Positions 27,446-36,326 of a stretch of DNA of 64,000 bases are shown one piece after another. Source of the DNA: Faecalicatena fissicatena (GTDB taxonomy: Bacteria > Bacillota > Clostridia > Lachnospirales > Lachnospiraceae). The notes below the pieces were generated by a model. That model saw nothing but the letters and a program-made list of their open reading frames with translations. It searched no databases and had not been told where the DNA came from. Location: positions 1 through 64,000 of the forward strand of contig LDAQ01000010.1 of assembly GCA_001028025.1 (NCBI GenBank), written 5' to 3'. Within the stretch, counting starts at the first letter, position 1. Every line of letters starts with the position of its first letter. Made by a program: the position numbers and the translations under genes.

Positions 27446-28534
27446 CTAAATACTAATATATGAACAGATCTTGTCACCCATCTCACAGGTTCCGATCTGT
27501 GTATTTCCTTCTGACATAATATCTATTGTACGAAAGCCGTCTTTCAGTACTTTCGAAACGGCCGCCTCAATCGCATCGGCTTCTTTATCTAGGTCAAATG
27601 AGAATCTGAGCATCATAGCCGCCGACAGAATAGTTGCGATTGGATTTGCAATTCCTTTTCCGGCAATATCCGGAGCAGAACCGCCGCTTGGCTCATAAAG
27701 TCCAAACTTCGTCTCATTGAGGCTGGCAGATGCAAGCATTCCGATTGAACCGGTTACCATACTTGCCTCATCCGACAAAATATCGCCGAACATATTCTCA
27801 GTAAGAATTACGTCGAACTGGCTCGGATCCTTAACCAGCTGCATAGCACAGTTATCCACCAGCATATTTTCCAGCGTAACGTCCGGATAATCTGCCGCCA
27901 CTTCTTCAACAACCTTCCTCCACAATCTGGAGGAATCCAGTACATTGGCCTTGTCGACACTTGTCACTTTCTTTCTGCGCTTCATTGCAATATCAAATCC
28001 TCTTTTTGCAATGCGGCGAATTTCGTTTTCATTATATGTAAGCTCATCATATGCGGTCATGACTCCGTCCACTTCAACGGTCTTTCTCTGTCCAAAATAA
28101 AGTCCTCCGGTCAGCTCACGCATAATCATCATATCAAAGCCCTTTGCAGCGATCTCCGCCTTCAGGGGGCATGCTTCTTTCAGGTCATCATAGAGCACAG
28201 CCGGCCTGAGATTGGCAAACAGATTCAGTTCCTTCCTGATCTTCAGAAGCCCCGCCTCCGGTCTCTTAGACGGTTCCAGCTGATACCACGGAGATGTCTT
28301 AGCATCTCCTCCGATAGACCCCATCAATACAGCATCACTGCCCTTGGCAAGTTCAATAGTCTCATCCGTAAGAGGCACTCCATTCACATCAATAGAAGCT
28401 CCTCCCATCAGAAGCTGTGTATAGCAGCACTCATGCCCAAATACTTCCCCTACTTTATCCAGAACTTTCATTGCTTCCGTCACGATCTCCGGACCAATGC
28501 CGTCCCCCTTAATCACGCCGATATTCAGTCTCAT
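27446..28534 (-). CDS. leuB: 3-isopropylmalate dehydrogenase
   Basis: NAD+-dependent oxidative decarboxylase of leucine synthesis, 362 residues from the ATG at 28534 (MRLNIGVIKGDGIGPE). Blocks: RELTGGLYFGQR, VDKANVLDSSRLWR, DNCAMQLVKDPSQFDV, EPSGGSAPDIAGKGIANPIA (20 residues). A TTG two codons upstream is an alternative start. A promoter lies about 50 bases upstream and there is no T-box or leader peptide in that short space. leuA, leuC and leuD are not in the window. Confidence 0.95.
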   Translation of the reverse strand: MRLNIGVIKGDGIGPEIVTEAMKVLDKVGEVFGHECCYTQLLMGGASIDVNGVPLTDETIELAKGSDAVLMGSIGGDAKTSPWYQLEPSKRPEAGLLKIRKELNLFANLRPAVLYDDLKEACPLKAEIAAKGFDMMIMRELTGGLYFGQRKTVEVDGVMTAYDELTYNENEIRRIAKRGFDIAMKRRKKVTSVDKANVLDSSRLWRKVVEEVAADYPDVTLENMLVDNCAMQLVKDPSQFDVILTENMFGDILSDEASMVTGSIGMLASASLNETKFGLYEPSGGSAPDIAGKGIANPIATILSAAMMLRFSFDLDKEADAIEAAVSKVLKDGFRTIDIMSEGNTQIGTCEMGDKICSYISI

Positions 28535-28584
28535 AACCAATACTTCCTTCCAATATAAATAATAGAATAAAAATGCTAATTTTT

Positions 28585-28613
28585 ATCATACCGTATTTTC
28601 TGCCACGTTTCAA
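28585..28613 (-). promoter_or_regulatory. Promoter of leuB-ilvD-ilvB
   Basis: TTGAAA (28613-28608), 17-base spacer, TATGAT (28590-28585). It sits between leuB and foldback element A. Confidence 0.65.
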
Positions 28614-28662
28614 CCCTTTAATACGCAAAAGTGCGAAATTTGGAGTGGTAATGTGTGGAGAA

Positions 28663-28983
28663 GGGACGCCGGCGTCAGAGGAAGGAGGCACAGGGGAGTG
28701 CGGAATTTGGGGATAAGCAGCTCTAAATTAAAAAGGGCAGGAAAATGACGGGCACCGCAGGCATTTAAGCCGAATTCTGATGAATTCGCCTTGCAGGCCT
28801 GCTTGGTCCCAGGCTTTGTGAGCCTAGGACCAGCCCGCATTTTCCTGCCCTTTTTAATGAAGAGCTGCTAATCCCCAATTCAGCACTCCCCCGTGCCTCC
28901 TTCCCCTGCCGCCGGCTGGTGCATCCGGCCGGTACATATACATTCCACCCCGGTAGGATTTCGTGGGCGGAAGCAGCGGATGG
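28663..28983 (+). repeat. Foldback element A (long hairpin, family 1)
   Basis: Starts with GGGACGC. The left arm (28668-28747) pairs with the right arm (28838-28916) over about 80 bp with roughly eight mismatches. Between the arms lie a 46-nt core at 28757-28802 (stem GCAGGC/GCCTGC, ATT..CAG internal loop, second stem, loop CTGATG at 28777-28782) and a second hairpin (GGTCCCAGGCT with AGCCTAGGACC). After the right arm comes GCTGGTGCATCCGG and a tail ending CGGATGG. No T run follows, so it is not a simple terminator. It lies upstream of leuB. Confidence 0.85.
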
Positions 28984-29210
28984 TAGCTGACAAAACAGAT
29001 CTTGATGTTGATTGATATGGGTATTAATGCATATATTAATGAGGATCTATGAGTAAACAGTGACGTTGATATTTACATAACCCGTAGCCCTCAAAGACTT
29101 TACACCAGTTTAAATCCATTTTTTAACAATTACCATAATATGATTCTCCCAATATCGTCCTTCTCCCACTCCATTATCCCCGTCGCCAGCCCGATTCACT
29201 GCTCCCCCTC

Positions 29211-29667
29211 CATCCGCTCCACTGCTGAGCAGCCGTCTCCCGCATGGATGCGCCCAGCCCGTCAGGGAACACATGGTGATTCCTGGGGCATCAGAGTGCG
29301 CGGCAAGTACATCGTAAAATAAGTAACTGTCTGTTAAGCTGAGATAAATTTTCGAGAGTGCTGCTTCACAAACGCAGGCGTAGTGGGCTACGCCGAGGCT
29401 TGGGGAGTAGTGCTCTCGGAAATTTAGGTCGGTTTAACAGGCAGTTAATTATTTGGCGATGTACGGGAAACACTTACAGCGAAAAAGCAGCAGCTGATGG
29501 ATAAAAACTGATTTCCAAATCAGTTTTTAAAGCCGCCTGAGCTTAGAAATCATCAGATTTCTAAGTGAATGCGGCTGCTTCCATCAGCTGCTGCTTTTTC
29601 GCTGTTAGTGTTTCTTCGCAAACGGCCTGTCCCAGGAATCACCATGTGTTCCCTGACGGGCGTCCCC
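29211..29667 (-). repeat. Foldback element B (family 1), interrupted by palindrome E
   Basis: Same layout as element A but in reverse orientation: GCGTCCCC at 29660-29667, tail CATCCGCTCC at 29211. The outer arm pair 29257-29287 / 29631-29661 is 31 bp and perfect. The inner pair 29468-29501 / 29580-29613 has about one mismatch. The 46-nt core is at 29531-29576 (AGCCGC/GCGGCT, loop CTGATG on the minus strand), next to a hairpin AAAAACTGATTT/AAATCAGTTTTT. The left arm is split by the 158-bp palindrome E. Positions 28984-29210, between the tails of A and B, show no gene. Confidence 0.85.
29307..29464. repeat. Palindromic element E nested in element B
   Basis: A 158-bp imperfect palindrome bounded by GTACATCG and CGATGTAC, with arms of about 58 bp (for instance TCGAGAGTGCTGCTTC against AGTAGTGCTCTCGGA) and an inner hairpin GGCGTAGTGGGCTACGCC. 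It lacks the ends and the core of family 1. It interrupts the left arm of B; without it the two arms of B line up, so it arrived after B existed. Confidence 0.75.
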
Positions 29668-29684
29668 ATACCATCAGTAGTCCC

Positions 29685-29990
29685 CTACTCAGCACTCGGC
29701 TTCTCGATCTGAGCGATTGCCGCTTTCTGCATTGGTATTCTACAGTTTTTATTATTACCGAACTCCACAATTACATCGTCGTCTGTGATATCAATAATTA
29801 CGCCATAAAAACCGCTGGTTGTTAAAGCGGTGTCTCCTACTTCCATTGTGGAAAGCATTGCCTGTACTCTCTTCTGTTCTTTCTTCTGAGGGCGCATAAG
29901 CAAAAACCACATACCACCGATAATTACAACATAGATCAGGATAATTCCACCCATTCCTGTCGCTCCGCTTGCAGCTAATAAACCATCCAT
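29685..29990 (-). CDS. yajC: Preprotein translocase subunit YajC
   Basis: A 101-residue protein with one N-terminal membrane segment (IILIYVVIIGGMWFLLM), then the conserved RPQKKEQKRVQAML and a small cytosolic domain (VGDTALTTSGFYGVI). YajC accompanies SecDF in protein export. It follows tgt, the usual order, but the secDF genes that often come next are absent; element B lies there instead, 17 bases beyond the stop. Confidence 0.95.
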   Translation of the reverse strand: MDGLLAASGATGMGGIILIYVVIIGGMWFLLMRPQKKEQKRVQAMLSTMEVGDTALTTSGFYGVIIDITDDDVIVEFGNNKNCRIPMQKAAIAQIEKPSAE

Positions 29991-30086
29991 TTTACTTCCT
30001 CCTAATTACTATCTCTTCAAACAATAAGTTTACTATACACAAAATTGGACAATTCTTCAAGTATCTTTTGGAATTTCTGTAAATTT

Positions 30087-31223
30087 TTATGATTCTTTTA
30101 TACCTGACATTCCATCCAGCTTCTTTTTCTTATATGCTTTATACTCTCCCGCCTCAATTGCAGCTCTTATTTCCTCCATCATTGTGTTGTAAAAATAAAG
30201 ATTATGGAGGACGCACAGGCGCATGCCCAGCATCTCTTTTGCTTTCAGCAGATGTCGGATATAGGCCCTGCTGTAGCTTCTGCAGGCCGGACACTGGCAT
30301 CCTTCTTCGATGGGGCTTTCATCCAGCTCGAATTTTGCGTTAAACAGGTTCATTTTTCCATGGTTTGTGTAAACATGGCCGTGCCTTCCGTTTCTGGTCG
30401 GATAGACGCAGTCAAAGAAATCAACGCCGCGGTCCACACCTTCCAGAATATTGGCGGGAGTTCCCACGCCCATCAGGTAAGTCGGCTTTTCCACCGGAAG
30501 ATAAGGTACCACGGCATCCAGGATGCGGTACATGTCCTCGTGGCTCTCTCCCACTGCAAGACCTCCCACCGCATATCCGTCCAGCTCAAGCTCTGTGATC
30601 TGTTTTGCATGTTCAATCCGGATATCTTCATAGATTCCGCCCTGATTGATGCCGAACAGCATCTGCTGCTTATTAATCGTATCCGGCAGCGCATTGAGCC
30701 GTGCCATCTCCGTCTTGCAGCGCTTCAGCCAGCGGGTTGTTCTGGCTACAGAATCCGTCATATACTCTCTGTCCGCCACGCTGGAAGGACATTCGTCAAA
30801 TGCCATGGCAATGGTAGATGCCAGGTTGGACTGAATCTGCATACTTTCTTCCGGACCCATGAAGATCTTTCTTCCGTCTATATGGGAATGAAAATGAACG
30901 CCCTCCTCCTTAATCTTTCTCAGATCTGCAAGAGAAAACACCTGAAATCCGCCGGAATCTGTAAGAATCGGCTTATCCCATTTCATAAATCTGTGAAGCC
31001 CACCCAGCTTCTTCACCACTTCATCGCCGGGCCGCACATGGAGATGATAGGTGTTGGAGAGTTCCACCTGCGTCTTAATTGTCTGAAGATCGTCTGTGGA
31101 TACGGCGCCCTTTATGGCGGCCGCAGTGCCCACATTCATAAAAACCGGAGTTTCTATCACTCCGTGAACCGTGTGAAAACGGCCCCGCTTAGCAAGACCG
31201 TCTCTTTTTAATAATTCGTACAT
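30087..31223 (-). CDS. tgt: tRNA-guanine transglycosylase (Tgt)
   Basis: Exchanges guanine 34 for preQ1 (or queuine) in GUN tRNAs. 378 residues from MYELLKRDG at 31223 (GAGGT upstream). The nucleophile Asp is in LTDSGGFQVFSLADLRKI; DCVYPTRNGRHG is the RNA/second-Asp region, and CQCPACRSYSRAYIRHL with a downstream His gives the zinc site. Forms the tgt-yajC pair. Confidence 0.97.
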   Translation of the reverse strand: MYELLKRDGLAKRGRFHTVHGVIETPVFMNVGTAAAIKGAVSTDDLQTIKTQVELSNTYHLHVRPGDEVVKKLGGLHRFMKWDKPILTDSGGFQVFSLADLRKIKEEGVHFHSHIDGRKIFMGPEESMQIQSNLASTIAMAFDECPSSVADREYMTDSVARTTRWLKRCKTEMARLNALPDTINKQQMLFGINQGGIYEDIRIEHAKQITELELDGYAVGGLAVGESHEDMYRILDAVVPYLPVEKPTYLMGVGTPANILEGVDRGVDFFDCVYPTRNGRHGHVYTNHGKMNLFNAKFELDESPIEEGCQCPACRSYSRAYIRHLLKAKEMLGMRLCVLHNLYFYNTMMEEIRAAIEAGEYKAYKKKKLDGMSGIKES

Positions 31224-31327
31224 AATTACCTCGTCTGTTATATATTTGTAAATTATGTTACTGTTCATCCCTCCGGGCGTGCAGACAGATGCACGGCACG
31301 GTATGAACAGTAACTATATTGCTTCTT

Positions 31328-33178
31328 TTAATAATGTATGATGACTGGTGTACCCATCGCAAGCATATTGAACAATGATTCAGCCATATCGTAAGGCATA
31401 TTGATACAGCCATGGGAACCAATGCTTGTATACAGAGAACCGCCGAAACCAGGCTGCCATGTGGCATCGTGGAAGCCGATTCCAGTCCAGGTAACTCTCA
31501 TCCAGAAACTTACAGGTGTCTCATATTCCGGTTTTCCTGTATCGGGATCAATCTCACCCACCAGTGTCTTGTTTCTCTGTATCTCCAGAATATTATAAAC
31601 CCCGGAAGGTGTCTCTTTTTCCGGTGTGGGAAGACCTGTAACTACATCCGTCTCCAGTGCAACAGCACCGTTAACAATATACCACATATGCTGGGCAGAT
31701 AAATCCACTTCCGCATAAGTATTTCCCCAGTCTGCAGGTGCATGAGCAGCAGCTGTCTGATAGTATGCCGGTTCTTTTTCTACTGTTTCCCCATTCTTAA
31801 TGCTGTTGGTCAGTGCCTCGAATTCTGTATCTTCATCAATCGACCATCCATAAGTACCGCCGGATACTTCCGCGCTCTTTCCGGTCGGTGTGACAATTGT
31901 TCTTGTCGTTCCCACTGTGTCATATTTGTCACCAAACTCTGTAAGCCAGGCTTTGACTGCCTCTTCGTTGAAGGTTACATTCATATTCTCGTCTGCCGTA
32001 ACCCAGGTGGAGATCAGTGTCTTATCTACAACCTCCCGTTCGGTCATTGTATATGTAATACTTGCCTTGCAGTAGTTGTTCATCGTGTCGCATGCCTTTT
32101 TTACTTCCTCGGAATCAGAGGTGAATTTTGGCTCTGCATAGCACTCTTCCTTTTCCATATCCAGTTCTGTATTAAACTCTGAAATGTGCTGGTGCACCTT
32201 TTCATTCAACACGTCCCTATTGACCGCAGTGCCGATTACTTCCGGTTCTATTACGAACTTTTCGCCGTCAAACTTGGGATATGCGGACTGTGCCGGAATC
32301 TGTTCTGCGGTGACTGCCTGAAGGCTCTGTATCTTAGACTCCAGGGCAGACTGATCGTAAGAAACCTCAACCGTTACCTTGGAAGAGCTTTTGGAAAACA
32401 GTGCCGCCGGCCACAGAAAGCCGTTTTGCTTTTTCAGCGCATTCCGGATGTCGTCATTTTCTTTATATTTTAAAGAGATCTCGCTGCCCTCAATCGTATC
32501 GGTCTTATTATCCTTTTCCTTGATCGTCAGCTTATAGCCGTCCACCTGGTTTTTCATATATGCCGTCACATCAGCGGGAGTCTTTCCGGAAAAGTCATGT
32601 CCGTTAATCTCAGTGTTCATAAAGAAATGGCTCATAAAGAATACGGAAACACCAATATAAACCGCAGCAACGGCGGCGACAACGCTGCCTGTAATAATCC
32701 AGAGTTTTTTCATACTCTTCTTTTTTCTGCCTTTCTTCTGCCCAGACTTCTTATTTTTCTTCTTTGGCTCTTCCTCCTCGAAGATATCCTCAAACTCTAC
32801 ATCTTCGTCTTCATCTGCCTCATCAAAATCAGCGTCATCCTCATATTCTTCATAATTATCGCTGCTTCCGGACCCGGCTGGGGGGACAGACTGTACAGCG
32901 GAACGGATCTCGATCACATCCGGCATCACCTGCGTTTTGGCCGGATCCTGCTGGCCGGACGGTTTCTTCCCGTCATCTGGCTGTTCAGATTCTTCAGAAG
33001 GTTCGTCTTCCTCCTCTTCTTCGTCATCAAGGAAGTAGTCTTCATCATCTTCATCTATCTCATCGTCCAGATAATAATCCTCATCTGATTCATCTATCTC
33101 ATCCAGGTAGTAGTTTTCTTCTTTTTCTTTGTCTTCTGAGTTAATGCTGTCTGATTTTGTCACATTTCTATCGCTCAT
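31328..33178 (-). CDS. Membrane-anchored L,D-transpeptidase (YkuD) with acidic N-terminus
   Basis: A 616-residue peptidoglycan cross-linking enzyme. Residues 1-150 are a strongly acidic cytoplasmic region with near-tandem YYLDEIDESDEDYYLDDE-type repeats. A Lys-rich patch precedes one membrane segment (about 158-178). The extracellular part has two VanW/peptidoglycan-binding-like domains (about 190-480) and a C-terminal YkuD domain with HMWYIVNGAVALETDVVTG and the catalytic motif SHGCINMP, Cys591. The usual Arg after HGC(I/V) is Asn here. It probably forms 3-3 cross-links. It is monocistronic and divergent from aroC. Confidence 0.92.
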   Translation of the reverse strand: MSDRNVTKSDSINSEDKEKEENYYLDEIDESDEDYYLDDEIDEDDEDYFLDDEEEEEDEPSEESEQPDDGKKPSGQQDPAKTQVMPDVIEIRSAVQSVPPAGSGSSDNYEEYEDDADFDEADEDEDVEFEDIFEEEEPKKKNKKSGQKKGRKKKSMKKLWIITGSVVAAVAAVYIGVSVFFMSHFFMNTEINGHDFSGKTPADVTAYMKNQVDGYKLTIKEKDNKTDTIEGSEISLKYKENDDIRNALKKQNGFLWPAALFSKSSSKVTVEVSYDQSALESKIQSLQAVTAEQIPAQSAYPKFDGEKFVIEPEVIGTAVNRDVLNEKVHQHISEFNTELDMEKEECYAEPKFTSDSEEVKKACDTMNNYCKASITYTMTEREVVDKTLISTWVTADENMNVTFNEEAVKAWLTEFGDKYDTVGTTRTIVTPTGKSAEVSGGTYGWSIDEDTEFEALTNSIKNGETVEKEPAYYQTAAAHAPADWGNTYAEVDLSAQHMWYIVNGAVALETDVVTGLPTPEKETPSGVYNILEIQRNKTLVGEIDPDTGKPEYETPVSFWMRVTWTGIGFHDATWQPGFGGSLYTSIGSHGCINMPYDMAESLFNMLAMGTPVIIHY

Positions 33179-33281
33179 CTAGTATTACTCCCTCTTTTTT
33201 TATCAATATCTAGTCCACATTATATTACGAAACAGGATAAATGTACAGTGAAAAAGTATGAATTTAAAGATAAATTAAGGA

Positions 33282-33310
33282 TTGCACGATTATATATCTT
33301 CTTATATAAT
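33282..33310 (+). promoter_or_regulatory. Promoter of aroC-potABCD
   Basis: TTGCAC (33282-33287), 17-base spacer, TATAAT (33305-33310), about 32 bases before the aroC start. Confidence 0.65.
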
Positions 33311-33342
33311 AAGTCTATGTGCAAAAAGAAAGGAGTATTTCC

Positions 33343-34458
33343 ATGAGTGGTTCAACATTTGGCAAATTATTTCGTGTAACAACCTGGGGGGAATCCCATG
33401 GTGCTGCCATAGGCGCTGTAATTGACGGCTGCCCTGCAGGCCTCCCTTTAAATGAATCAGATATACAGACATTTCTGGACCGGCGAAAGCCCGGACAGAG
33501 TAAATATACAACAAAAAGAAACGAGACGGACCAGGCAGAGATTCTATCCGGTGTCTTCGAAGGCAGAACAACTGGTACCCCAATCTCTATTATCGTCCGC
33601 AATCAGGATCAGCGCTCCCGTGATTACGGGAATCTTGCGTATACTTACCGTCCTGGGCATGCGGACTATACTTTTACTCAGAAGTACGGTATACGCGACT
33701 ACCGCGGAGGCGGAAGGTCATCGGGCCGTGAGACAATCGGACGTGTCGCGGCAGGAGCCATTGCTTCCTTATTATTAAAAGAGCTGGGAATTGAACTGGC
33801 CGCCTATGCCAGATCCATCGGCCCGGTCAGTGTCCCTGAGGACGAATATCGTTTTTCAGAGATAACGGAGAACAGCCTTTATATGCCCAATAATCAGGCC
33901 GCTGCAAAAGCGGCAGAGTATCTGGACAGCCTGATTGCAGCCCAGGATTCCTGCGGAGGTACGATTGAATGCCAGGTGGCCGGCCTGCCCGCGGGACTTG
34001 GGGAGCCAGTGTTTGACAAGCTGGATGCCTGCCTTGCAAAGGCGGTCATGTCTATCGGTGCTGTGAAAGCTGTTGAGATTGGAGAAGGACTGCACGCCGC
34101 TTCTCTGACAGGAAGTATCAATAATGATGCATTTGCATCGGAAAACGGGAGAATATATAAAAAGACGAATCATTCAGGCGGTGTCCTGGGAGGAATGAGC
34201 GACGGATCTACGCTGATTGTCCGCGCTGCGGTAAAACCGACACCTTCTATCTCCCGGGAGCAGCAGACTGTGACGGAAGATGGCGAAGAGACATCCATCT
34301 CCATCCATGGACGCCATGATCCCATCATCGTTCCCCGGGCTGTGGTTGTCGTTGAAGCGATGACTGCCCTTACACTGGCAGACCTGCTTCTGGAGAACAT
34401 GGGCAGCCGTCTGGATAAAGTGAAAGCCTATTATACGGAGGAAAAGAATGTCCAATAA
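33343..34458 (+). CDS. aroC: Chorismate synthase
   Basis: Makes chorismate from EPSP with reduced FMN. 371 residues from MSGSTFGKLFRVTTWGESHG at 33343, chosen for AAAGGAG upstream. Blocks: RRKPGQSKYTTKRNETDQ, RPGHADYTFTQKYGIRDYRG (20 residues), GGRSSGRETIGRVAAGA, GGVLGGMSDGSTLIVRAA. Its end overlaps potA by 11 bases, which is unusual: the next genes are for polyamine uptake, not aromatic synthesis. Confidence 0.97.
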   Translation: MSGSTFGKLFRVTTWGESHGAAIGAVIDGCPAGLPLNESDIQTFLDRRKPGQSKYTTKRNETDQAEILSGVFEGRTTGTPISIIVRNQDQRSRDYGNLAYTYRPGHADYTFTQKYGIRDYRGGGRSSGRETIGRVAAGAIASLLLKELGIELAAYARSIGPVSVPEDEYRFSEITENSLYMPNNQAAAKAAEYLDSLIAAQDSCGGTIECQVAGLPAGLGEPVFDKLDACLAKAVMSIGAVKAVEIGEGLHAASLTGSINNDAFASENGRIYKKTNHSGGVLGGMSDGSTLIVRAAVKPTPSISREQQTVTEDGEETSISIHGRHDPIIVPRAVVVVEAMTALTLADLLLENMGSRLDKVKAYYTEEKNVQ

Positions 34459-35521
34459 ATTAATTGATATCGTAAACATCACAAAAACATTTGATGAAAA
34501 CGTAGTCCTGGACCAACTGGATCTCTATATTCGCGAAAACGAATTTCTAACGCTTCTCGGGCCAAGCGGCTGTGGAAAGACTACTCTCCTGCGGATTCTC
34601 GGCGGATTTGAAACGCCGGATTCCGGGGATATCATCTTTGACGGGAAAAATATAAATAAGCTGCCGCCCAACCGCCGTCAGCTGAACACCGTTTTCCAGA
34701 AATACGCCCTTTTCTCCCACATGTCTATTGCAGAAAATATAGCCTTTGGCCTGAAAATCAAAGGAAAGTCAAAAGGTTATATCCAGGACAAAATTCATTA
34801 TGCCCTGAGACTGGTCAATCTGGAGGGATACGAGGACCGCACTCCCGACTCTCTGAGCGGCGGCCAGCAGCAGCGTATCGCAATCGCCCGTGCGATTGTC
34901 AATGAACCTAAGGTACTGCTTCTCGATGAACCGCTGGGAGCGCTGGATCTGAAGCTGCGCCAGGATATGCAGTACGAGTTGATCCGCCTGAAAAATGAGC
35001 TGGGGATTACGTTTGTCTATGTGACACACGACCAGGAAGAAGCCCTGACCATGTCTGACACCATTGTTGTTATGAATCAGGGCTATATCCAGCAGATCGG
35101 CACCCCCGAAGATATCTATAACGAGCCCCAGAATGCGTTTGTCGCTGACTTTATCGGTGACAGCAACATTCTGCCCGCCACTATGGTGGAGGATAAAGTC
35201 GTGAAAATGCTTGGATCCATCTGGCAGTGCGTTGATGTGGGATTCGGAAGGAATAAGCCTGTCGATGCAGTAATCCGCCCGGAAGATATCGACCTTGTAA
35301 AGCCGGAGGAAGGAATTATTGAGGGCGTTGTCACCCATCTGATTTTCAAAGGCGTCCATTACGAGATGGAGGTTCTTGCAAACAACTATGAACTGCTGGT
35401 CCACAGTACGGATATGTTCCCTGTTGGAACCGAAGTGGGGATTAAAGTAGACCCATTTGATATTCAGATTATGAAAAAACCGGAATCTGAAGATGCGGAG
35501 GCTGTTGGAATTGAAGAGTAG
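34448..35521 (+). CDS. potA: Spermidine/putrescine ABC transporter ATPase
   Basis: 357 residues. Walker A GPSGCGKTTLLRI, signature LSGGQQQRIAIARA, Walker B VLLLDEPLGALD, and a C-terminal TOBE domain (about 280-345). Energises polyamine import together with the PotB and PotC permease parts that follow. The ATG at 34448 lies inside the end of aroC. Confidence 0.95.
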   Translation: MSNKLIDIVNITKTFDENVVLDQLDLYIRENEFLTLLGPSGCGKTTLLRILGGFETPDSGDIIFDGKNINKLPPNRRQLNTVFQKYALFSHMSIAENIAFGLKIKGKSKGYIQDKIHYALRLVNLEGYEDRTPDSLSGGQQQRIAIARAIVNEPKVLLLDEPLGALDLKLRQDMQYELIRLKNELGITFVYVTHDQEEALTMSDTIVVMNQGYIQQIGTPEDIYNEPQNAFVADFIGDSNILPATMVEDKVVKMLGSIWQCVDVGFGRNKPVDAVIRPEDIDLVKPEEGIIEGVVTHLIFKGVHYEMEVLANNYELLVHSTDMFPVGTEVGIKVDPFDIQIMKKPESEDAEAVGIEE

Positions 35522-36326
35522 AAAATTATTGAGCGGCCCGTATTTATTCTGGGCGGCATCCTTTATTATCATCCCTCTTCTTATGATCGTGTACTACGGA
35601 CTGACTGATAAAGAGGGAGGCTTTACATTACTGAATCTGGCGCAGATAACCACACCCGAAAACCTGAAGGCTCTCGGTCTTGCGCTGCTGCTTTCCTTTA
35701 TAAGTACGCTTATCTGCCTTGTTCTGGCATATCCTCTGGCAATGATCCTTTCAGAAAAGAATGTAAATCAGACCAGCTTCATCGTTCTGATCTTTATTCT
35801 GCCAATGTGGATGAATTTTCTTCTGCGTACTCTGGCTTGGCAGAACCTGCTGGAGAAGAACGGAATCATCAACAGTATTCTGGGATTTCTTCATCTCCCG
35901 GCACAGACACTGATTAATACGCCCTATGCCATTGTACTCGGCATGGTTTACAATTTTCTCCCATTTATGGTGCTTCCTATTTATAATGTCCTTGTCAAAA
36001 TTGACAAAGACGTTATTTATGCTGCACGCGACCTGGGGGCCAATAATCTGCAGACATTTTCAAAGATTATCCTCCCGTTAAGCATTCCCGGAATCATCAG
36101 CGGGATTACCATGGTTTTTGTGCCATCACTGACCACCTTCGTCATTTCAGATCTGCTGGGCGGAAGCAAGATACTTTTAATCGGAAATGTTATTGAACAG
36201 GAATTCAAACAGGGAAGCAACTGGCATGTAGGTTCCGGGCTTTCTCTTGTTTTGATGATATTTATTATTGCCAGCATGGCACTGATTGCCAAATACGATA
36301 AAAACGGGGAGGGAACTGCATTTTGA
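35511..36326 (+). CDS. potB: Spermidine/putrescine ABC transporter permease
   Basis: About 271 residues with six membrane segments and the EAA-type loop (YAARDLGANNLQTFSKIILP) that docks to the ATPase. Start: TTG at 35511 is preferred, with GGAGG nine bases upstream; an ATG at 35493 in frame would add six residues and lengthen the overlap with potA. The stop overlaps the start of the next gene. Confidence 0.9.
   Translation: MKSRKLLSGPYLFWAASFIIIPLLMIVYYGLTDKEGGFTLLNLAQITTPENLKALGLALLLSFISTLICLVLAYPLAMILSEKNVNQTSFIVLIFILPMWMNFLLRTLAWQNLLEKNGIINSILGFLHLPAQTLINTPYAIVLGMVYNFLPFMVLPIYNVLVKIDKDVIYAARDLGANNLQTFSKIILPLSIPGIISGITMVFVPSLTTFVISDLLGGSKILLIGNVIEQEFKQGSNWHVGSGLSLVLMIFIIASMALIAKYDKNGEGTAF

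Noticed and set aside
28777..28783. Hammerhead ribozyme suggested by CTGATGA
   Set aside because: The CTGATG lies in a hairpin loop closed by covarying stems and the other hammerhead core bases (GAAA and cleavage triplet) are not in the required places.
28668..28916. Element A (and B, C, D) as ordinary rho-independent terminators
   Set aside because: Stems of 80-100 bp with a structured core and no T run are far outside terminator dimensions, and shared ends and tails need another explanation.
30204..31211. 335-codon open frame opposite tgt
   Set aside because: It is the complement of a well-supported gene, has no ribosome site and its product resembles nothing; the same holds for long frames opposite nnr, icd, ilvD, potCD and the FtsX permease.
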